Shown: positions 1 to 8,544 of the stretch, in pieces | Position numbering within the stretch: the first letter of the stretch is position 1 | Layout of the letters: the number at the start of each line of letters is the position of its first letter | NCBI RefSeq assembly: GCF_029051645.1 | Contig: NZ_JAACFS010000016.1 | Coordinates: 1 to 64,000, forward strand | From: Bradyrhizobium sp. CSA112 | GTDB lineage: Bacteria; Pseudomonadota; Alphaproteobacteria; Rhizobiales; Xanthobacteraceae | Reading direction: 5' to 3' | DNA: 64,000 nt | Program-made: the position numbers and the translations under genes | The notes under the pieces: model-generated | Told to the model about the DNA's origin: nothing | Database searches by the model: none | What the model saw: only the letters and a program-made list of their open reading frames with translations

Positions 1-185
1 CAGGTCAGGCCGACATCCGGGTTGTCGACATATCGAGCGATATGATCACGCTTTCCGTAGATTGGCCGACCTATCCTCTTACGAACCCCATCAGGCGACG
101 GCCTTGCGCCGATCCCGTACAGAAGCAAGTTCCCGGCGAGTGGATGACGCAAAAGGGATTGACTAATCGAGGCCCGTTACAGAAG
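1..185. other. Left-edge stretch without a gene
   Basis: No open frame here has a plausible ribosome site or a recognisable protein. The stretch lies beyond the stop codon of the minus-strand crotonase gene and before the repeat at 186. It may hold the end of a transcript coming from outside the window, but nothing visible proves that. Confidence 0.4.
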
Positions 186-271
186 CCCGGATGGAGCGCA
201 GCGCAATCCGGGATTCTCGTGACGTTCAGCAGCGGTCCCGGGTTTCGCTTCGCTTCACCCGGGCTACGATC
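186..271. repeat. Interspersed palindromic repeat
   Basis: Two short hairpins stand side by side. The first has arms cccggat (186-192) and atccggg (206-212). The second has cccggg at 237-242 and again at 258-263. I recognise this pattern of a GC-rich stem around a gcgaagcg core from Bradyrhizobium and Rhodopseudomonas intergenic DNA; that is recollection, not a search. It sits just past the 3' end of the crotonase gene and may also help end its transcript. Confidence 0.55.
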
Positions 272-288
272 CTGCGGCTCGCGCCCCC

Positions 289-1125
289 TCAATTCCCCTG
301 GAACACCGGCGTCCGCTTGTTCGAGAACGCCTCGAAGGCGCGGGCAAAATCCTCCGTGGTCATGCAGAGCGCCTGGGCGACCGCCTCGGCTTCGATCGCC
401 TCCTCCACCGACATCGCCCATTCCATCGCCAGCATACGCTTGGTCATGGTGTTCGCGAAGGTGGGCCCATCCGAAATCTGCTTGGCCAGCAATTGCGCCT
501 GCGCCAGCACCTGTTCCGGGGTGACGATACGGCTGAAGAAGCCCCAGCGCTCGCCCTCCTCCGCGGTCATGAAGCGGCCGGTGTAGAGCAATTCCGATGC
601 CCGCGACTGGCCGATGATGCGCGGCAGGATCGCGCAGGCGCCCATGTCGCAGCCGGCAAGCCCGACCTTGTTGAACAGGAACGCGACCTTGGCGCCGGTC
701 GCAGCCAGGCGCAGATCCGAAGCCATCGCGACGATCGCGCCAGCGCCGGCGCAGATGCCTTCGACCGCGGCAACGATCGGCTGCGGGCATGCCCGCATCG
801 CTTTCACGAGATCGCCGGTCATGCGGGTAAAGGCGGTCAGTCCCTTGGTGTCCATCTGGATCAAGGGGCCGATGATCTCGAACACGTCACCGCCGGACGA
901 GAAGTTTCCGCCCGCGCCTGTCACGACGATGGTCTTGACCTCGTCATCGATCGCACAGGCGCGGAAGAAATCAGTAAGCTCGCGGTAGCTTTCGAAGGTC
1001 AGCGGATTCTTTCGCTCGGGACGATTGAGCGTCACGGTGGCGACGCGGTCGACCACGGCCAGCAGAAAATGTTTCGGCGAATAGTCCGCCAGCGGCAGCG
1101 TGACGGGATTGGCTGGCTTGCTCAT
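289..1125 (-). CDS. Enoyl-CoA hydratase/isomerase family (crotonase fold) protein
   Basis: A 278-residue member of the crotonase superfamily, which acts on acyl-CoA thioesters in the cytoplasm. The oxyanion-hole segment is visible at residues 72-80 (GGNFSSGGD), and the second fold signature spans about 123-172. The two glutamates that add and remove water in classical hydratases appear to be missing: the GGGCE-type position reads GAGAI, and the PE position reads FN. The real reaction may therefore be isomerase, hydrolase or ring-related chemistry rather than hydration. The gene lies 34 bases downstream of an SDR gene on the same strand, so the two are probably one transcript. In Bradyrhizobium such pairs can occur in aromatic acyl-CoA pathways, but nothing here proves that. 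The start is an ATG with a gagga-type ribosome site. Confidence 0.85.
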   Translation of the reverse strand: MSKPANPVTLPLADYSPKHFLLAVVDRVATVTLNRPERKNPLTFESYRELTDFFRACAIDDEVKTIVVTGAGGNFSSGGDVFEIIGPLIQMDTKGLTAFTRMTGDLVKAMRACPQPIVAAVEGICAGAGAIVAMASDLRLAATGAKVAFLFNKVGLAGCDMGACAILPRIIGQSRASELLYTGRFMTAEEGERWGFFSRIVTPEQVLAQAQLLAKQISDGPTFANTMTKRMLAMEWAMSVEEAIEAEAVAQALCMTTEDFARAFEAFSNKRTPVFQGN

Positions 1126-1159
1126 GGTCTCTCCTCGTTATTCCTTGCAGGCGCGCTGA

Positions 1160-1921
1160 CTAGACTTCGCCGCCGGCGACCGCGATGGCCTGTCCCGTAA
1201 TAGCGGCAGCGCCTTCGCCGCAGAGCCAGAGCACGGTATCAGCCACTTCCGACGGCGCAACCAGGCGTCCTTGCGGATTGTGCTTCGACAGTTCGGCAAT
1301 CGCTTCGTCGCGGCTACGACCGGTCTTCTTGATGATGTTCTCGATCGAGCCTTCCAAGAGATCGGTTTCGGTAAAGCCGGGGCAGACCGCGTTGACGGTG
1401 ACGCCGCTTTTCGCCGTCTCCAGCGCCAGCGAACGGACGAGGCCAATCACCGCATGCTTGGCCGCGCTGTAGGCGCTGACATAAGCATAGCCCTTCAGGC
1501 CGGCGGTGGAAGCCACCGCGACGATCCGGCCGCGGCGGCGCTCGATCATTCCCGGCAAGACGGCTTGCGTGGCGTGGACCACGCCCATGAAATTGACGTC
1601 TATCATCCGCTGGAACAACGCCGCATCGGAGCGGCCGAACGGCGCGGATTCAGCCGCGCCCGCATTGGCAATGAGGATGTCGATCGGTTGCCGCGCGGCG
1701 GCCTCGGCAATGGCTGATTTGACCGACGCCTGATCGGCGACATCGGTTACGGCTGCGAACTGCGCCGCGCCGGAGCTAACAGCTTGATCCAGCGTTGCGC
1801 GGTTGCGGCCGAGAACGGTCACCGTCGCGCCCGCTTTCGACAGCGCCGCTGATATCGCAAGGCCGATGCCCCGCCCGCCGCCGGTGACGAGCGCATGGGA
1901 GGAACGCGACAATGGGGACAT
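1160..1921 (-). CDS. Short-chain dehydrogenase/reductase (SDR)
   Basis: A 253-residue classical SDR that should oxidise or reduce a hydroxyl/keto group with NAD(P)(H). The cofactor glycine motif TGGGRGIG is at residues 13-20 and the structural NAG at about 86-88. The catalytic serine (about 138), Tyr151 and Lys155 (YSAAK) are all present, so the enzyme looks complete. It is the first gene of a two-gene minus-strand unit with the downstream crotonase-fold gene. That pairing suggests dehydrogenation of a hydroxyacyl-CoA, but the substrate cannot be read from the sequence. Length is normal for the family. Confidence 0.85.
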   Translation of the reverse strand: MSPLSRSSHALVTGGGRGIGLAISAALSKAGATVTVLGRNRATLDQAVSSGAAQFAAVTDVADQASVKSAIAEAAARQPIDILIANAGAAESAPFGRSDAALFQRMIDVNFMGVVHATQAVLPGMIERRRGRIVAVASTAGLKGYAYVSAYSAAKHAVIGLVRSLALETAKSGVTVNAVCPGFTETDLLEGSIENIIKKTGRSRDEAIAELSKHNPQGRLVAPSEVADTVLWLCGEGAAAITGQAIAVAGGEV

Positions 1922-2033
1922 CGGTCAGGCCTCCTGGATGATGGCTCAGCATATATTTTAAACTTCAAGCTTTTGCAAGGAAGCGGCGAGGCTAGAGCGG
2001 CGGTCAGATAGCCCGGATTGGGCACCGTTCCCT

Positions 2034-2117
2034 CCCCGTCATTGCGAGCGCAGCGAAGCAATCCATAGAGCGGCAAGCGGAGAGATGGATTGCTTCGCTG
2101 CGCTCGCAATGACGGGG
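2034..2117. repeat. Perfect 33-bp inverted repeat (interspersed element)
   Basis: Arms at 2034-2066 and 2085-2117 are exact reverse complements over 33 bases and enclose 18 bases. The arm begins ccccgtcattgcgagcgcag. This is a very common mobile-like palindromic element of Bradyrhizobium intergenic regions, by recollection. The transcript would fold into a long hairpin. It lies about 110 bases upstream of the SDR gene and opens a 750-base run of repeats. Confidence 0.8.
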
Positions 2118-2684
2118 AATATGACTTCGCGATCTCGCGGCGCTGGTCGCCCGAGGTTTGCATCTTCGTTTGCCCTCTTCGATCAGAGGGCGCAGGGAAG
2201 ACCGGGTGCTTGCTGCACCCGCGGTCTCGCGTGCGATTTGCGCAAACAAAACTGCACACGAGCATACAGGGCAGCGGGAGCATTCCGGCCTTCCCTGCGC
2301 AATGGCTTTACGGCTTACTTCGTGCTCTCCCCGGTGAACGGCTTTCTTGCCACCGTCGCTGCGCTTTCACACAGCTTAACGCCAGCACCGCGGCGTCCGG
2401 ACCACACGACTTCGCCGTACACTTCCGGCGCGTACGTCTAGCGCGCGCCATCTGCGTCCATCGCATCTCACCGCACGTTCGTGACGATCGCGAGCGCCCC
2501 TCATCTGCCGTGAGACGGGCGGAGTTATGCCGGTGATTTGCGTGCCAAGTTAAGCGGAATATTTTTGCTGAAGGGACTGGACAGGTTTTGACTGATTTGC
2601 CCGTCGTGCCAGTTTGTCGCACGCCGCTGCACGAAGTTGCGCTTGCGCGCAAAGCAAATCAGACCGTAGTCCGGGTTGGCAAAT
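2118..2684. repeat. Composite interspersed repeat, non-coding
   Basis: This stretch has open frames on both strands, but none has a ribosome site or a protein-like sequence. Its translation includes phrases such as EGAGKTGCLLHPRSRVR, which I recognise as the spurious hypothetical proteins annotated in many Bradyrhizobium genomes over a repeated DNA segment. The part from about 2480 to 2600 (ending gacaggttttgactgatttg) is likewise recalled as a repeated piece. I treat the whole as repeat DNA rather than genes. Confidence 0.55.
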
Positions 2685-2817
2685 TCTCTCGTCGTCCCTG
2701 CGAACGCAGGGACCCATACTCCGCGGTGGAAATTATTTGGGTGCGCTGGTCGACGGCTTTCTTCAGCAACGCAAGCCGGTGGTTATGGGTCCCTGCGTTC
2801 GCAGGGACGACGAGAGA
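2685..2817. repeat. Perfect 34-bp inverted repeat (second element)
   Basis: Arms at 2685-2718 and 2784-2817 are exact reverse complements over 34 bases, separated by 65 bases. Each arm also contains the inner palindrome ccctgcgaacgcaggg. The sequence differs from the element at 2034, so it is another repeat family. It is followed at about 2819-2860 by a further recognisable piece (gggtgggcaaaggagcg when read on the minus strand). Confidence 0.8.
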
Positions 2818-2867
2818 TGGTGGGTACGTCGCTAACGCTCCTTTGCCCACCCTACGGCAGCTTCGCG

Positions 2868-4052
2868 TTAAATAATCCCGTCTCTGCGCAACGCCGCGAT
2901 CGCCTCCGCATCGTAGCCGATGTCGGTAAGCACACGATCGGTGTGCTCGCCGAGCGTCGGCGGGCGCGACACGATTTCGCCTGGGGTCTCCGACAGCCGC
3001 ACCGCGGCGCGCGCTGTCGGCGCGGGGTTCGGCAAGCCGGGATAGTCGACGTCCTGCATGAAGCCGGCGGCGCGGATGTGCGGATGCTGCAGCGCCTGTT
3101 GCGGGCTCAGCACCGGTCCTGCCGGAATCATCGCTCTTCCGAGGGTGTCGACGGCTTCCTGCGTGGTACGTTCGGCGCACCAGCGCGCCATTCTTTCGCT
3201 GATGATGGGTCCGTTGTCGCCACGCTTGATGTCGTCGGCGAAACGCGGATCCTGCAGCCAGTGATCCTCTTCCATCAATCTCGCCCAGCGAATGAAGAGC
3301 GGGTGCCCGGTGACCTGGCACAGCACCCAGCCGTCTTTGGTGCGGTAGATGTCGGCAGGCGCCGCGGTCTGGCCGAGATTGCCCGTGGGAACGCGATTGG
3401 CTGAGATCACCGCCTGCTCGATCAGCGTTGCGTTGGTGAAGGAGAGCGCGGTCGCCAGCAGCGCTCCCTCGACGATCTGCCCGCGGCCGGATTTGCCGCG
3501 CTCGATCAGGGCGGCAAGCGTGCCGAACGCGCAATGCAGCGCGGTGCCGAAATCGACCCAGTTCACCGCGGCGCGGTACGGCGGATCGCCCTTGCCCGTC
3601 ATGTAGACCGCGCCCGACATCACCTGCCCGACGCCGTCGAAGCCGACGCGATCGGACCACGGCCCGGGTCCGCCGAAGGCGGTCGCCGTGGTCAGGATGA
3701 TGTCCGGCTTGATAGCTTTCAACGATTCATAATCGAGCTTCATCGCCCGCAGCGTCTGCGGTGGCAGATTGGCGACGACGACGTCGGCGGTAGCGACCAG
3801 CCGGCGCATCACCTCCTGCCCTTCCGGCTTCATCGGATCGAGCGTGATGCATTTCTTGTTGCGATTGACCTGCAGGAACAGCGCGCCCTCGCCGCCTTCG
3901 CCGACCGGTGCGACAAAGCGATCCTCGCTGCCGTCGCGCTTTTCCACGCGAATGACTTCCGCACCGAATTCCGCCAGCAATGTCGCGCAATAAGGCCCCG
4001 CGATATAGCGCCCGAAATCGAGGACGCGAACGCCCTCCAGAACTCCACCCAT
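2868..4052 (-). CDS. CaiB/BaiF (class III) CoA-transferase family protein
   Basis: A 394-residue protein of the class III CoA-transferase family, which moves CoA between carboxylic acids. The N-terminal signature LDFGRYIAGPYCATLLAEFG is at about residues 11-30 and the family fold continues to the C terminus; length is typical. In characterised members an aspartate inside a SLLD-type motif carries the acyl group. Here the matching stretch reads GALLAT, with alanine in its place, so the mechanism or the alignment deserves a check. The start is an ATG preceded by a gggaaag ribosome site. The gene is divergent from the DapA-like gene with 110 bases between them, and the two may share control. Confidence 0.8.
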   Translation of the reverse strand: MGGVLEGVRVLDFGRYIAGPYCATLLAEFGAEVIRVEKRDGSEDRFVAPVGEGGEGALFLQVNRNKKCITLDPMKPEGQEVMRRLVATADVVVANLPPQTLRAMKLDYESLKAIKPDIILTTATAFGGPGPWSDRVGFDGVGQVMSGAVYMTGKGDPPYRAAVNWVDFGTALHCAFGTLAALIERGKSGRGQIVEGALLATALSFTNATLIEQAVISANRVPTGNLGQTAAPADIYRTKDGWVLCQVTGHPLFIRWARLMEEDHWLQDPRFADDIKRGDNGPIISERMARWCAERTTQEAVDTLGRAMIPAGPVLSPQQALQHPHIRAAGFMQDVDYPGLPNPAPTARAAVRLSETPGEIVSRPPTLGEHTDRVLTDIGYDAEAIAALRRDGII

Positions 4053-4162
4053 CGATCTTTCCCTTGTTCTTTCTGCTCGATTGCGCCGAGCCTTCTATCA
4101 TGTTGATGAATGAATTGGACGACCATACAATCACTGATCCTCTTCGAACGGAACATCCCCAG

Positions 4163-5095
4163 ATGACCACGACTGCAAAACGTCCCTATCGCGGTGTCTT
4201 CCCCGTCGCTCCGACCATTTTTGACGATCGTGGGGAGCTCGATCTTGCGGGGCAACGCCGCTGTATCGATTTCATGATCGACGCCGGCTCAAACGGCCTC
4301 TGCATTCTGGCCAATTTCTCCGAGCAGTTCGTCCTGACCGATGCCGAACGCGAACAGGTGATGGTCGCGGTGCTGGAGCACGTCGCCGGCCGGGTGCCGG
4401 TGATCGTGACGACGACGCATTTCGGCTCACGCATCTGCGCCGAGCGCAGCCGCCAGGCCCAGGATGCGGGTGCGGCTATGGTGATGGTCATGCCGCCCTA
4501 TCATGGCGCTACGTTCCGCGTGCCGGAAAAGGCCATTTTCGACTTCTATCGCACCGTGTCCGACGCCATCGACATCCCCATCATGATCCAGGACGCGCCG
4601 GTTGCCGGGACGCCGCTGTCGGTCGACCTGCTGGCGCGCATGGCGCGGGAAATTCCGAACGTCAGCTATTTCAAGATCGAGGTGCCGATGGCGGCCGCGA
4701 AGCTGCGCGACCTCATCGCCGCCGGCGGCGACAACATCGAAGGGCCCTGGGACGGCGAGGAAGCCATCACCCTGATGGCCGATCTCGATGCCGGCGCCAC
4801 CGGCGCCATGACAGGTGGCGGCTATCCCGATGGCATCAGGCAGATCATCGATCCCTATCTGGCAGGGCGCCGGGAGGAAGCGATGGCGGCCTATGCGCGC
4901 TGGCTGCCGCTGATCAATTACGAGAACCGCCAGTGCGGGTTGCAGGCCGCCAAGATCCTGATGAAGGAAGGCGGCGTGATCGGCTCGGAAGCGGTTCGTC
5001 ACCCCCTGCAAAAAGTCCACCCGGCGGCTCGCGCGGGTCTCATCGAAATCGCTCGCCAGCTCGATCCCGTGGTGTTGCGTTGGGGACGGCAATAG
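4163..5095 (+). CDS. Dihydrodipicolinate synthase/N-acetylneuraminate lyase family protein
   Basis: A 310-residue TIM-barrel lyase of the DapA/NanA superfamily, which uses a lysine Schiff base with an alpha-keto acid. Lys171 in YFKIE is the expected Schiff-base lysine. The tyrosine of the usual YN.P motif is replaced: the segment reads IQDAP (142-146). Lysine biosynthesis is therefore unlikely, and a sugar-acid dehydratase or aldolase role is more probable. Longer upstream starts exist, but the ATG at 4163 begins the conserved part. It faces away from the CoA-transferase gene. Confidence 0.8.
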   Translation: MTTTAKRPYRGVFPVAPTIFDDRGELDLAGQRRCIDFMIDAGSNGLCILANFSEQFVLTDAEREQVMVAVLEHVAGRVPVIVTTTHFGSRICAERSRQAQDAGAAMVMVMPPYHGATFRVPEKAIFDFYRTVSDAIDIPIMIQDAPVAGTPLSVDLLARMAREIPNVSYFKIEVPMAAAKLRDLIAAGGDNIEGPWDGEEAITLMADLDAGATGAMTGGGYPDGIRQIIDPYLAGRREEAMAAYARWLPLINYENRQCGLQAAKILMKEGGVIGSEAVRHPLQKVHPAARAGLIEIARQLDPVVLRWGRQ

Positions 5096-5109
5096 CGTCT
5101 TCATGACGG

Positions 5110-5216
5110 CTAGAGCGTTTTCCAGCGAAGTGGAGTCCGGTTCGCGTCAAGAAAACGCGTCAAATCAAAAATCTAGAGCCCCGTTCCGATTCCATCGGAA
5201 CGGAAATGGCTCTAGA
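5110..5216. repeat. Interspersed repeat containing a hairpin
   Basis: The segment runs from a ctagagcg start to a tctaga end and contains a perfect hairpin at 5181-5203 (arms ccgttccgat and atcggaacgg, loop of 3). I recall this ctagagc...gaaaacgcgtcaa...ccgttccgattc arrangement as a common Bradyrhizobium intergenic repeat. It follows the DapA-like gene and could end its transcript, although there is no T run after the stem. Confidence 0.6.
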
Positions 5217-5235
5217 CGCAAAACCTCACGGAAAC

Positions 5236-5260
5236 GGAACCTTCGTTTCGGTCAAACGTA
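5236..5260 (+). promoter_or_regulatory. Possible EcfG-type promoter
   Basis: The bases ggaac (5236-5240) are followed after exactly 16 bases by cgta (5257-5260). The alphaproteobacterial general-stress sigma factor EcfG reads GGAAC-N16/17-CGTT, so this is one base short of the consensus. It lies about 20 bases before the start codon of the small gene at 5280, which would leave a very short leader. Confidence 0.4.
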
Positions 5261-5279
5261 AAAATTGCGGAGGATCGAC

Positions 5280-5471
5280 ATGACCGAACAACAGACCTTT
5301 GCATTGCTGCTTGGCGAGGCGGCCATGGCCGTTTGGGGCGATATGCCGCGCGACATTCAGGAAGCGCTGTTTGAGACCGCGATGCGCGAGCGGGAGGATT
5401 TGCGCCACGACCTCGCCTGCCTGTTGCATGATCGCCATCCCAGGACCCAACACCCCACGAAACCGGTCTGA
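5280..5471 (+). CDS. Small hypothetical protein (63 aa)
   Basis: A 63-residue acidic, probably helical protein beginning MTEQQTFALLLGEAAMAVWG. The ATG at 5280 has a good ribosome site (gcggagg, 5267-5273). There is no signal peptide, membrane segment or metal motif. Function is unknown. The EcfG-like promoter just upstream suggests it may be stress induced. It converges on the EEP phosphatase gene with a 13-base gap. Confidence 0.6.
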   Translation: MTEQQTFALLLGEAAMAVWGDMPRDIQEALFETAMREREDLRHDLACLLHDRHPRTQHPTKPV

Positions 5472-5484
5472 CGGCGAGCAATCC

Positions 5485-6156
5485 CTAATCCGAGAAAGCG
5501 ACATCGGCGATGACGGGCAGATGGTCCGAGCATGTCCGGGCCTTGCGGTCGGTCCAGGCCGAGCGGATCAGCCCGTCGCGCGTGACGTAAATCCGATCCA
5601 GCCGCAGCAGCGGAAAACGCGAGGGGAATGTCCGCAATCGTGTCCGAACCGGACAGGTTTGGGCGAGCACTCCCCGCACCGACCTTACCCAGAGCCAATC
5701 GTTGAAATCGCCGAGCACGAGCGTTCGCTTCGGCTGCACTAAATCAACCAAGGCATGGGCTTGAGAGTGCCTCTCATGGATGCTCAAACCGAGATGAGTG
5801 GCAACGACCGTCATCTCGCCCGCACTCGATTGTATGCGCGCCGAAATAGCCCGGCGCGGCTCCCGTTCCTGATACGAGACGTCGACGATTTTCGGAGCCT
5901 CGAGGAAGGGCCACTTGCTTAGCAACACCTGCCCATAATCGCCGTCCTGTGTGACGATCGAACGGGCATCAATGCTGTGATCTCCGACCGCTTTCGCCAA
6001 TTGGGCAAAGGGATCATCGGTTCGTCCGCGCGAATCGACCTCCTGCAGCGCGACCACATCGGGCGACCAGTGCCGGATGATCGAACAAACGCCATCCAGA
6101 TTGAATGTCCGATTGAGGTGGAAGATGCCGTGCACGTTCCACGTCATGATGCGCAT
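5485..6156 (-). CDS. Endonuclease/exonuclease/phosphatase (EEP) family protein
   Basis: A 223-residue protein of the DNase I-like metal-dependent phosphoesterase superfamily. The fold's motifs appear in order: MTWNVHG near the N terminus, LQEVDSRG (the metal-binding Glu), THLGL, LGDFNDW (the Asp-Phe-Asn motif) and SDHLPV at the C terminus (the catalytic Asp-His). The start chosen (MRIMTWNVHG at 6156) lies 8 bases after the stop of the upstream phospholipase D gene; longer starts would overlap that gene. The pairing with phospholipase D suggests the two act on related phosphodiester or lipid substrates. The exact substrate is unknown. Confidence 0.8.
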   Translation of the reverse strand: MRIMTWNVHGIFHLNRTFNLDGVCSIIRHWSPDVVALQEVDSRGRTDDPFAQLAKAVGDHSIDARSIVTQDGDYGQVLLSKWPFLEAPKIVDVSYQEREPRRAISARIQSSAGEMTVVATHLGLSIHERHSQAHALVDLVQPKRTLVLGDFNDWLWVRSVRGVLAQTCPVRTRLRTFPSRFPLLRLDRIYVTRDGLIRSAWTDRKARTCSDHLPVIADVAFSD

Positions 6157-6164
6157 TGTGGGCG

Positions 6165-8264
6165 TCACGTTCTTCGTCCTGCCATCCATGTCACCAGGAA
6201 CTGCACGCCGAGGCAGAGCGCGATCCAGGCTATGATCGCCAGCGCAAGCAGCACCGCATTCGTCCACGAGGCATTCCTGGCCAGATCCGCGATCTGCGCG
6301 CCGAGCGCCGCCATCACCGCGATCCCCGGCGCCATGCCCAGCACGGTGCCGAGCAGAAAGTCGCGCAGGCTCAATTTGCTGGCGCCCGCCACCACGTTCA
6401 CGATCGAGAACGGGGCAATCGGCACCATCCGGATCATGGCGACCGCAACGACGCCCCTATTGATGATGCGGCTCTGGACCCGGGCCGCCCGGCGCCCGAG
6501 CAGGCGCTGCAACCGGGCCTGGCCCAGCACGCGGCCGATCGAAAACAGCGTGAGCGCACTGAGCAGTACGCCGGCACCGGCGCTGACGAACCCCATCCAC
6601 GGCCCCAGTGCCGCCGCCGTGGCGGCGATCAGCACCAGCACCGGAAACACCACCAGCCCGCCGATGACGAAGGCGGCAATCGCAAACAGCGGCGCGAATT
6701 GCGACCGCGCGGGCTGCGAAATGACCGAGGAGACGAAGCCGACATCGGTGAAATCGCGCAGCGATGTGTACTGCCAGGCTAGCGCAAGCCCGGCGAGCGC
6801 CGCGGCCAGGCCGGATACGGCGAAGATGGTCCTTGGCGTCCACATGCGATTGGCGGCGCGGTCGAGGTGAAGCGGTTCTCTGGGATCGGCGACGGGCTGC
6901 ACCATCGTTGCCATGCTGCTGGCTGACGCGGCCGGGTCGATCGGCTGCAGTGATTTCGCGCCGCCCCCCTCCGCCAGGCGATCGAGAAATCCAAGCAAAT
7001 CGGCTTCGTTGCTTGCGATTTCCCGTTCATCGGCGCCGCAGAAATGCCCGATCAGTTGGCGGCGAAGCCGGGCGATATCTTGCCGGTGCGCCTCAGATGT
7101 CGCCTCGAAGGCGAGATCGCATTCGGTATCGGCGCCCATCGAGCGATTGTTGAGATTGGCCGAACCCACGCGCAGAATATGGTCGTCGACGATCATCACC
7201 TTGCTGTGCACCATGACGACGGCGGCCCCGTCCGAATCCCGCGTCGTTGGATAGAGAAAGCGAATCCGGTCCATGACGCCTGCCGCCACGAACTGGCCGA
7301 TGAATCCGCCGCGGCCGCTTTGCATGGCCTGCGATTCGAACCAGGACGAGTGCATCTTCGGTATAACGATCAGAACACGAAGCTGCGGCACGTCAAGCAT
7401 CCGCCGCGCCAGCAGGCGCGCGATGTCGGTGGCGCTGGTGAACTGATTCTCGATGTAGATTAAGCGGTCGGCCGCATTGATGGAGGCCTTGAACAGCCGC
7501 GCGACCTCGTTCACGCCGGCTTTGCTTGCGGTCGCTATCTCGGTCCGGGCGATACCCACCGTCATTCCGCGGGACTGCACCGGCACCGAGGCCGGCCAGC
7601 GCTCGCCGGTGACCGCCGCTGATGTTTCGACGGTGCAGCCGGCGGCTCGCCACCTGCCCTCGGCCATTTCCGTCAGGCTGGCCGCAGCTTCGCCATCCAC
7701 CATGCACTGCACGTCGTGAAACGGCAGATAGGGCTTGCCGTCGGGATCGGTCCGCAGCGGATGATGGGCTTGGTGCTCGCTGGTATCCCAGCGCCGGATC
7801 GTGAGGTCGAGACCGCCGACAAAGGCAAGCGCGCCGTCAATGACGACGATCTTCTGATGCTGCGCGGAGCCCAGCGGAAGGCTGGAGTCGAAACAGAAAC
7901 GGAGCCGGTCCGGCGCTTCCGAGGTGAATTTGGTGGCTGAATTCCACTCCCGCTCCGCGGCGTACAGCGCCGGGAAATTCCAGCTCAGGATGTTGATCCG
8001 CAACTCAGGCTTCGCCTTCAGGAGCGCTTTGAGAAACGCACCGAGCTCTTGCGGATAGCCATCGTCGGCGTACCCGGAAGGCCCGACAAACCGGGTCTGG
8101 CTGTGGATGTCCCAGCCGATGATGTAGACCTGCCGCGTCGCCAGAAGCAGCGATTCCCGTAGAGCGGCGAAATACGCGGCCGCGTCGTTAAGAATTGTCA
8201 GCCGCCCTGCCTTGCATCTTCTCCAGACGGTCTCGCCAGGGATGAGGATGGATGAGCTTCGCAG
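6165..8264 (-). CDS. Phospholipase D-like/VTT (DedA-type) fusion protein with no normal start codon
   Basis: An approximately 699-residue phospholipase D superfamily protein. Two HKD motifs are present, HQKIVVID and HSKVMIVD, each with the downstream Gly/Asn residues. A C-terminal membrane region (about the last 230 residues) resembles the VTT/SNARE-associated domain. From 8001 upward the frame continues with clear family sequence (VYIIGWDIHS, DAAAYFAALR, ILIPGETVWR) to about 8260, so the TTG at 8003 is too late. The frame is closed by a TAA about 66 bases further upstream and holds no ATG, GTG or TTG in between. Two CTG codons at 8267 and 8264 follow a gagg element at a good distance, so I end the gene there. 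Otherwise the 5' end is mutated. It is followed by the EEP gene in one unit. Confidence 0.75.
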   Translation of the reverse strand: MRSSSILIPGETVWRRCKAGRLTILNDAAAYFAALRESLLLATRQVYIIGWDIHSQTRFVGPSGYADDGYPQELGAFLKALLKAKPELRINILSWNFPALYAAEREWNSATKFTSEAPDRLRFCFDSSLPLGSAQHQKIVVIDGALAFVGGLDLTIRRWDTSEHQAHHPLRTDPDGKPYLPFHDVQCMVDGEAAASLTEMAEGRWRAAGCTVETSAAVTGERWPASVPVQSRGMTVGIARTEIATASKAGVNEVARLFKASINAADRLIYIENQFTSATDIARLLARRMLDVPQLRVLIVIPKMHSSWFESQAMQSGRGGFIGQFVAAGVMDRIRFLYPTTRDSDGAAVVMVHSKVMIVDDHILRVGSANLNNRSMGADTECDLAFEATSEAHRQDIARLRRQLIGHFCGADEREIASNEADLLGFLDRLAEGGGAKSLQPIDPAASASSMATMVQPVADPREPLHLDRAANRMWTPRTIFAVSGLAAALAGLALAWQYTSLRDFTDVGFVSSVISQPARSQFAPLFAIAAFVIGGLVVFPVLVLIAATAAALGPWMGFVSAGAGVLLSALTLFSIGRVLGQARLQRLLGRRAARVQSRIINRGVVAVAMIRMVPIAPFSIVNVVAGASKLSLRDFLLGTVLGMAPGIAVMAALGAQIADLARNASWTNAVLLALAIIAWIALCLGVQFLVTWMAGRRT

Positions 8265-8544
8265 CAGACGGCACCTCGGCGATACGTGGCAATGGGGACG
8301 GATCGCGAGCCGTTAGGGCCCGGCCGCCAACTAGCCAACGTTTGGCGGGGAAGACGGTTCCAGCGCCGGGCCCCTGCGCCGCGGCGGCGCACGCGCCGAC
8401 GGCGATCCTCCGGCCGCCGACGCCGTAGCATACGGAACGGCGGCGCGGCCATTCTCACAGCCGGCCGGGAACGTCCTGCCGGCCGGAAAACGTCGGCAGT
8501 TTGGACCCTTTGGGCGCGAGGAAAAGCAGCCGTACCTCATTGCA

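Noticed and set aside
2090..2536. 148-codon frame giving a Bradyrhizobium-type hypothetical protein
   Set aside because: It translates a dispersed DNA repeat and has no ribosome site, so repeat DNA is the better explanation.
8198..8458. 86-codon minus-strand frame upstream of phospholipase D
   Set aside because: Arginine-rich translation with no family; it overlaps the true N-terminal coding sequence of phospholipase D in another frame.
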